DNA of 7,255 nt, taken from Anaerolineae bacterium. GTDB lineage: Bacteria; Chloroflexota; Anaerolineae; UBA1429. The stretch lies in assembly GCA_007123335.1 (NCBI GenBank), contig SKLG01000252.1:1-7255 (forward strand), written 5' to 3'. The stretch's first letter is position 1; every line of letters begins with the position of its first letter. Below, piece after piece: positions 5,523-7,255 of the stretch. The notes under the pieces were generated by a model, which saw only the letters and a program-made list of their open reading frames with translations, ran no database searches and was not told the origin of the DNA. The position numbers and the translations under genes were made by a program.

Positions 5523-7237
5523 ATGACCAACTGGCCGGGGCTGTGGCCGCGGCGCTCAAAAAGGCTCAGCAACGGAACAAGTTGCCCCCCTTTGATCTGC
5601 CCACCTCCATACCGGTGGAGCGGCCCAAGCAGGCCGGCATGGGCGATTTCGCCACCCCGATCTGTCTGCAACTGGCTCGCTATGCGCGTATGGCGCCGAT
5701 CCAGATCGCCGAGATCGTGGCCGATATTCTGCGTGAGCGCCATGTAGACAATCTGCCCTTTCTGGCGTCGGTAGAGATTGCCCATCCCGGCTTTATCAAC
5801 TTTCGCCTCGACGAAGGCTGGCTGCAAGAGCAGGTGCCGGTCATCCTGGCCGCGCCTGACACGTTTGGCGATGTGGACCTGGGCCAGGGCGCCCGCGTCC
5901 AGGTCGAGTATGTCAGCGCCAACCCCACCGGCCCGCTGCACATGGGCTCGGCGCGCAACGCCGTGCTGGGCGATGCGCTGGCCTCGACGCTAGAGGCCGC
6001 CGGCTATACGGTGCAGCGTGAGTACTATGTGAACGACGCCGGCAGTCGCGTGCAGGTCTTTGGCGAGACGTTGCTGGCCCGCTATGCCCAGGCGCTGGGC
6101 CACGAGGCCAAGCTGCCTGAGGAGGGCTATCACGGCCAGTATATGATCGAGTTGGGGCAGCAGATCGCCGCCGAGCATGGCGAGCGCTTTTTACAGATGC
6201 CCAGAGAAGAGGCGGTGCCGGCGCTGGGCCGTCTGGGCATCGAGGCCGTCATCGCCGACGCGCGGGCCGATCTGGCGCTCCTGGGCATCGAGTACGATGG
6301 CTGGTTCTCCGAGCAGTCGCTCTACGACCGGCGGCTCAACGAGACGATCATGACTATGCTGCGCCAGGGCGATTACCTTTATGTGCACGAGGGCGCGGTG
6401 TGGTTTCGCGCCACGGCGCTGGGCGGCGACAAGGACGAGGTCGTCATCCGCTCCAACGGCACACCGGGCTATTTCGCCTCGGATATCGCCTACCACTATG
6501 AAAAGTTTGTCGAGCGCGGCTTTGATCGCGTCATCGATGTGTGGGGCGCCGACCATCAAGGCCACGTGCCGAGGATGAAGGCGATGATGCGCGCTCTGGA
6601 CCTCGACCCGGAGCGGCTGACCATCATCATCTATCAGCTCGTCACCCTCAAGCGCGGCGGCGAGATCGTGCGCCTGTCCAAGCGCACCGGCGACATGATC
6701 ACCCTGCGCGAGGTGCTGGACGAGGTGGGCGCCGACGCCATGCGCTATTTCCTGCTCTCTCGCTCCGCCGACAGTCAGATGGATTTCGACATCGATCTGG
6801 CCAAGGAGCAGTCGGACGAGAACCCGGTCTACTATGTCCAGTATGCCCACGCTCGCATCTGCTCCATCCTTCGCCATGGGCAGGAAGTGCTTGGCGGGGC
6901 GCTGGGTGCAGGCGATGACGCGTCGGGCCTGACACCCACGGATGTCGACCTGAGTTTGCTGACCAGCAAAGCCGAGCTCGACCTCATTCGCCAGATGCTG
7001 CGCCTGCCCGAGACGGTGCGCCTGGCGGCGATCCAGCTTGCGCCGCACCACCTGACCTACTATGCCTACGAGCTGGCCCAGGCCTTTCACGCCTTTTATC
7101 GCGATTGCCGCGTGGTGAGCAACGAGCCAGGCGAGGCCGAGATCACCCGCGCGCGCATCGCGCTGGTGACGGCCTGCCGGGCGGTGCTGGCCCGCGTGTT
7201 GGGGCTGATGGGCATGAGCGCGCCGGAGACGATGTAG
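5516..7237 (+). CDS. argS: Arginyl-tRNA synthetase (class I)
   Basis: The cytoplasmic enzyme charges tRNA-Arg with arginine using ATP. Its 573 residues match the family length (about 550-590). The N-terminal tRNA-recognition domain (about 1-110) has GDFATPICLQLAR (43-55). The Rossmann catalytic core carries EYVSANPTGPLHMGSARN (131-148), YYVNDAGSR (170-178), GYFASDIAYH (318-327) and DVWGADHQGHVPRMKA (341-356). The KMSKS loop is RLSKRTG (386-392), followed by DMITLREVLDEVG and DAMRYFLLSRSADS (407-420). The helical anticodon-binding domain (about 438-573) has NPVYYVQYAHARICSILR, then APHHLTYYAYELAQAFHAFY and the closing LGLMGMSAPETM typical of complete ArgRS. The signature HIGH motif reads HMGS (H142-S145), so the second His is Ser. 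The protein is otherwise intact. It may be transcribed with polA or from its own promoter in the 84-base gap, where I see no convincing -10 box. Confidence 0.97.
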   Translation: MIDDQLAGAVAAALKKAQQRNKLPPFDLPTSIPVERPKQAGMGDFATPICLQLARYARMAPIQIAEIVADILRERHVDNLPFLASVEIAHPGFINFRLDEGWLQEQVPVILAAPDTFGDVDLGQGARVQVEYVSANPTGPLHMGSARNAVLGDALASTLEAAGYTVQREYYVNDAGSRVQVFGETLLARYAQALGHEAKLPEEGYHGQYMIELGQQIAAEHGERFLQMPREEAVPALGRLGIEAVIADARADLALLGIEYDGWFSEQSLYDRRLNETIMTMLRQGDYLYVHEGAVWFRATALGGDKDEVVIRSNGTPGYFASDIAYHYEKFVERGFDRVIDVWGADHQGHVPRMKAMMRALDLDPERLTIIIYQLVTLKRGGEIVRLSKRTGDMITLREVLDEVGADAMRYFLLSRSADSQMDFDIDLAKEQSDENPVYYVQYAHARICSILRHGQEVLGGALGAGDDASGLTPTDVDLSLLTSKAELDLIRQMLRLPETVRLAAIQLAPHHLTYYAYELAQAFHAFYRDCRVVSNEPGEAEITRARIALVTACRAVLARVLGLMGMSAPETM

Positions 7238-7238
7238 C

Positions 7239-7255
7239 GTGAGCAAGAGTCGTGC
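7239..7255 (+). CDS. Probable start of the next gene (5' fragment only)
   Basis: One base after the argS TAG, GTG at 7239 opens a frame reading (M/V)SKSR up to the window edge. GGAG at 7225-7228, inside the end of argS, lies 10 bases upstream and could serve as its ribosome binding site, suggesting translational coupling with argS. Five codons are far too few to name a product, and the frame could close just outside the window. Confidence 0.35.

Noticed and set aside
4889..5941. 350-codon open frame on the minus strand spanning the polA 3' end and argS 5' end
   Set aside because: It crosses two certain plus-strand genes and the hairpin between them, and its translation has low-complexity mirror composition without recognisable domains.
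6191..7246. 351-codon open frame on the minus strand opposite argS
   Set aside because: argS is unmistakable on the plus strand. The antisense translation is rich in H, R, Q, A and L with no family motif, as expected from the mirror of GC-biased codons.

Overview
The window reads as ordinary chromosome of a GC-rich bacterium. It holds two gene pairs transcribed away from each other. The style of the proteins suggests a Chloroflexota-like organism: an arginyl-tRNA synthetase of the NPVYYVQYAHARICSILR type and a secreted DUF362 protein with a CBM9-like tail. This is an inference from family flavour, not a measurement, and should be held loosely. I see no tRNA, rRNA, CRISPR array, transposase, integrase or phage gene.

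Left half, minus strand (1-2509): a roughly 305-residue multi-membrane-span permease resembling the ArsP/DUF318 (YraQ-like) family comes first. After a 50-base gap it is followed by a DUF362 protein that runs off the left edge. The DUF362 frame stays open for 513 codons with no stop. It starts with a membrane or signal segment, carries a complete DUF362 core, and ends in a CBM9/DOMON-like beta-sandwich domain cut by the window edge. The two genes probably form one transcript. A good sigma70-like promoter (TTGTCG, 17 bases, TATACT) lies upstream of the permease.

Middle (2510-2689): a 180-base divergent regulatory region. It holds the minus-strand promoter with small inverted repeats over both its -35 and -10 boxes. 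It also holds a plus-strand extended -10 (TGTTATAAT) placed so close to the polA Shine-Dalgarno that the predicted leader is only about 17 bases.

Right half, plus strand (2690-7255): polA encodes a full-length DNA polymerase I in which the 5'-nuclease, 3'-5' proofreading and polymerase active-site residues all appear intact. An 84-base gap with a striking 14-bp perfect inverted repeat leads to argS, a complete arginyl-tRNA synthetase. One base after the argS stop, a GTG with a Shine-Dalgarno-like GGAG probably starts the next gene, of which only about five codons are visible.

The right half is housekeeping (DNA repair and replication, translation). The least understood part is the permease plus secreted DUF362-CBM9 pair. 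I do not see convincing evidence of a wholly new system. The best candidates for follow-up are that gene pair, the polA-argS palindrome, an internal clamp-binding-like peptide in Pol I (QLGLF), and the HMGS variant of the HIGH motif in ArgRS.
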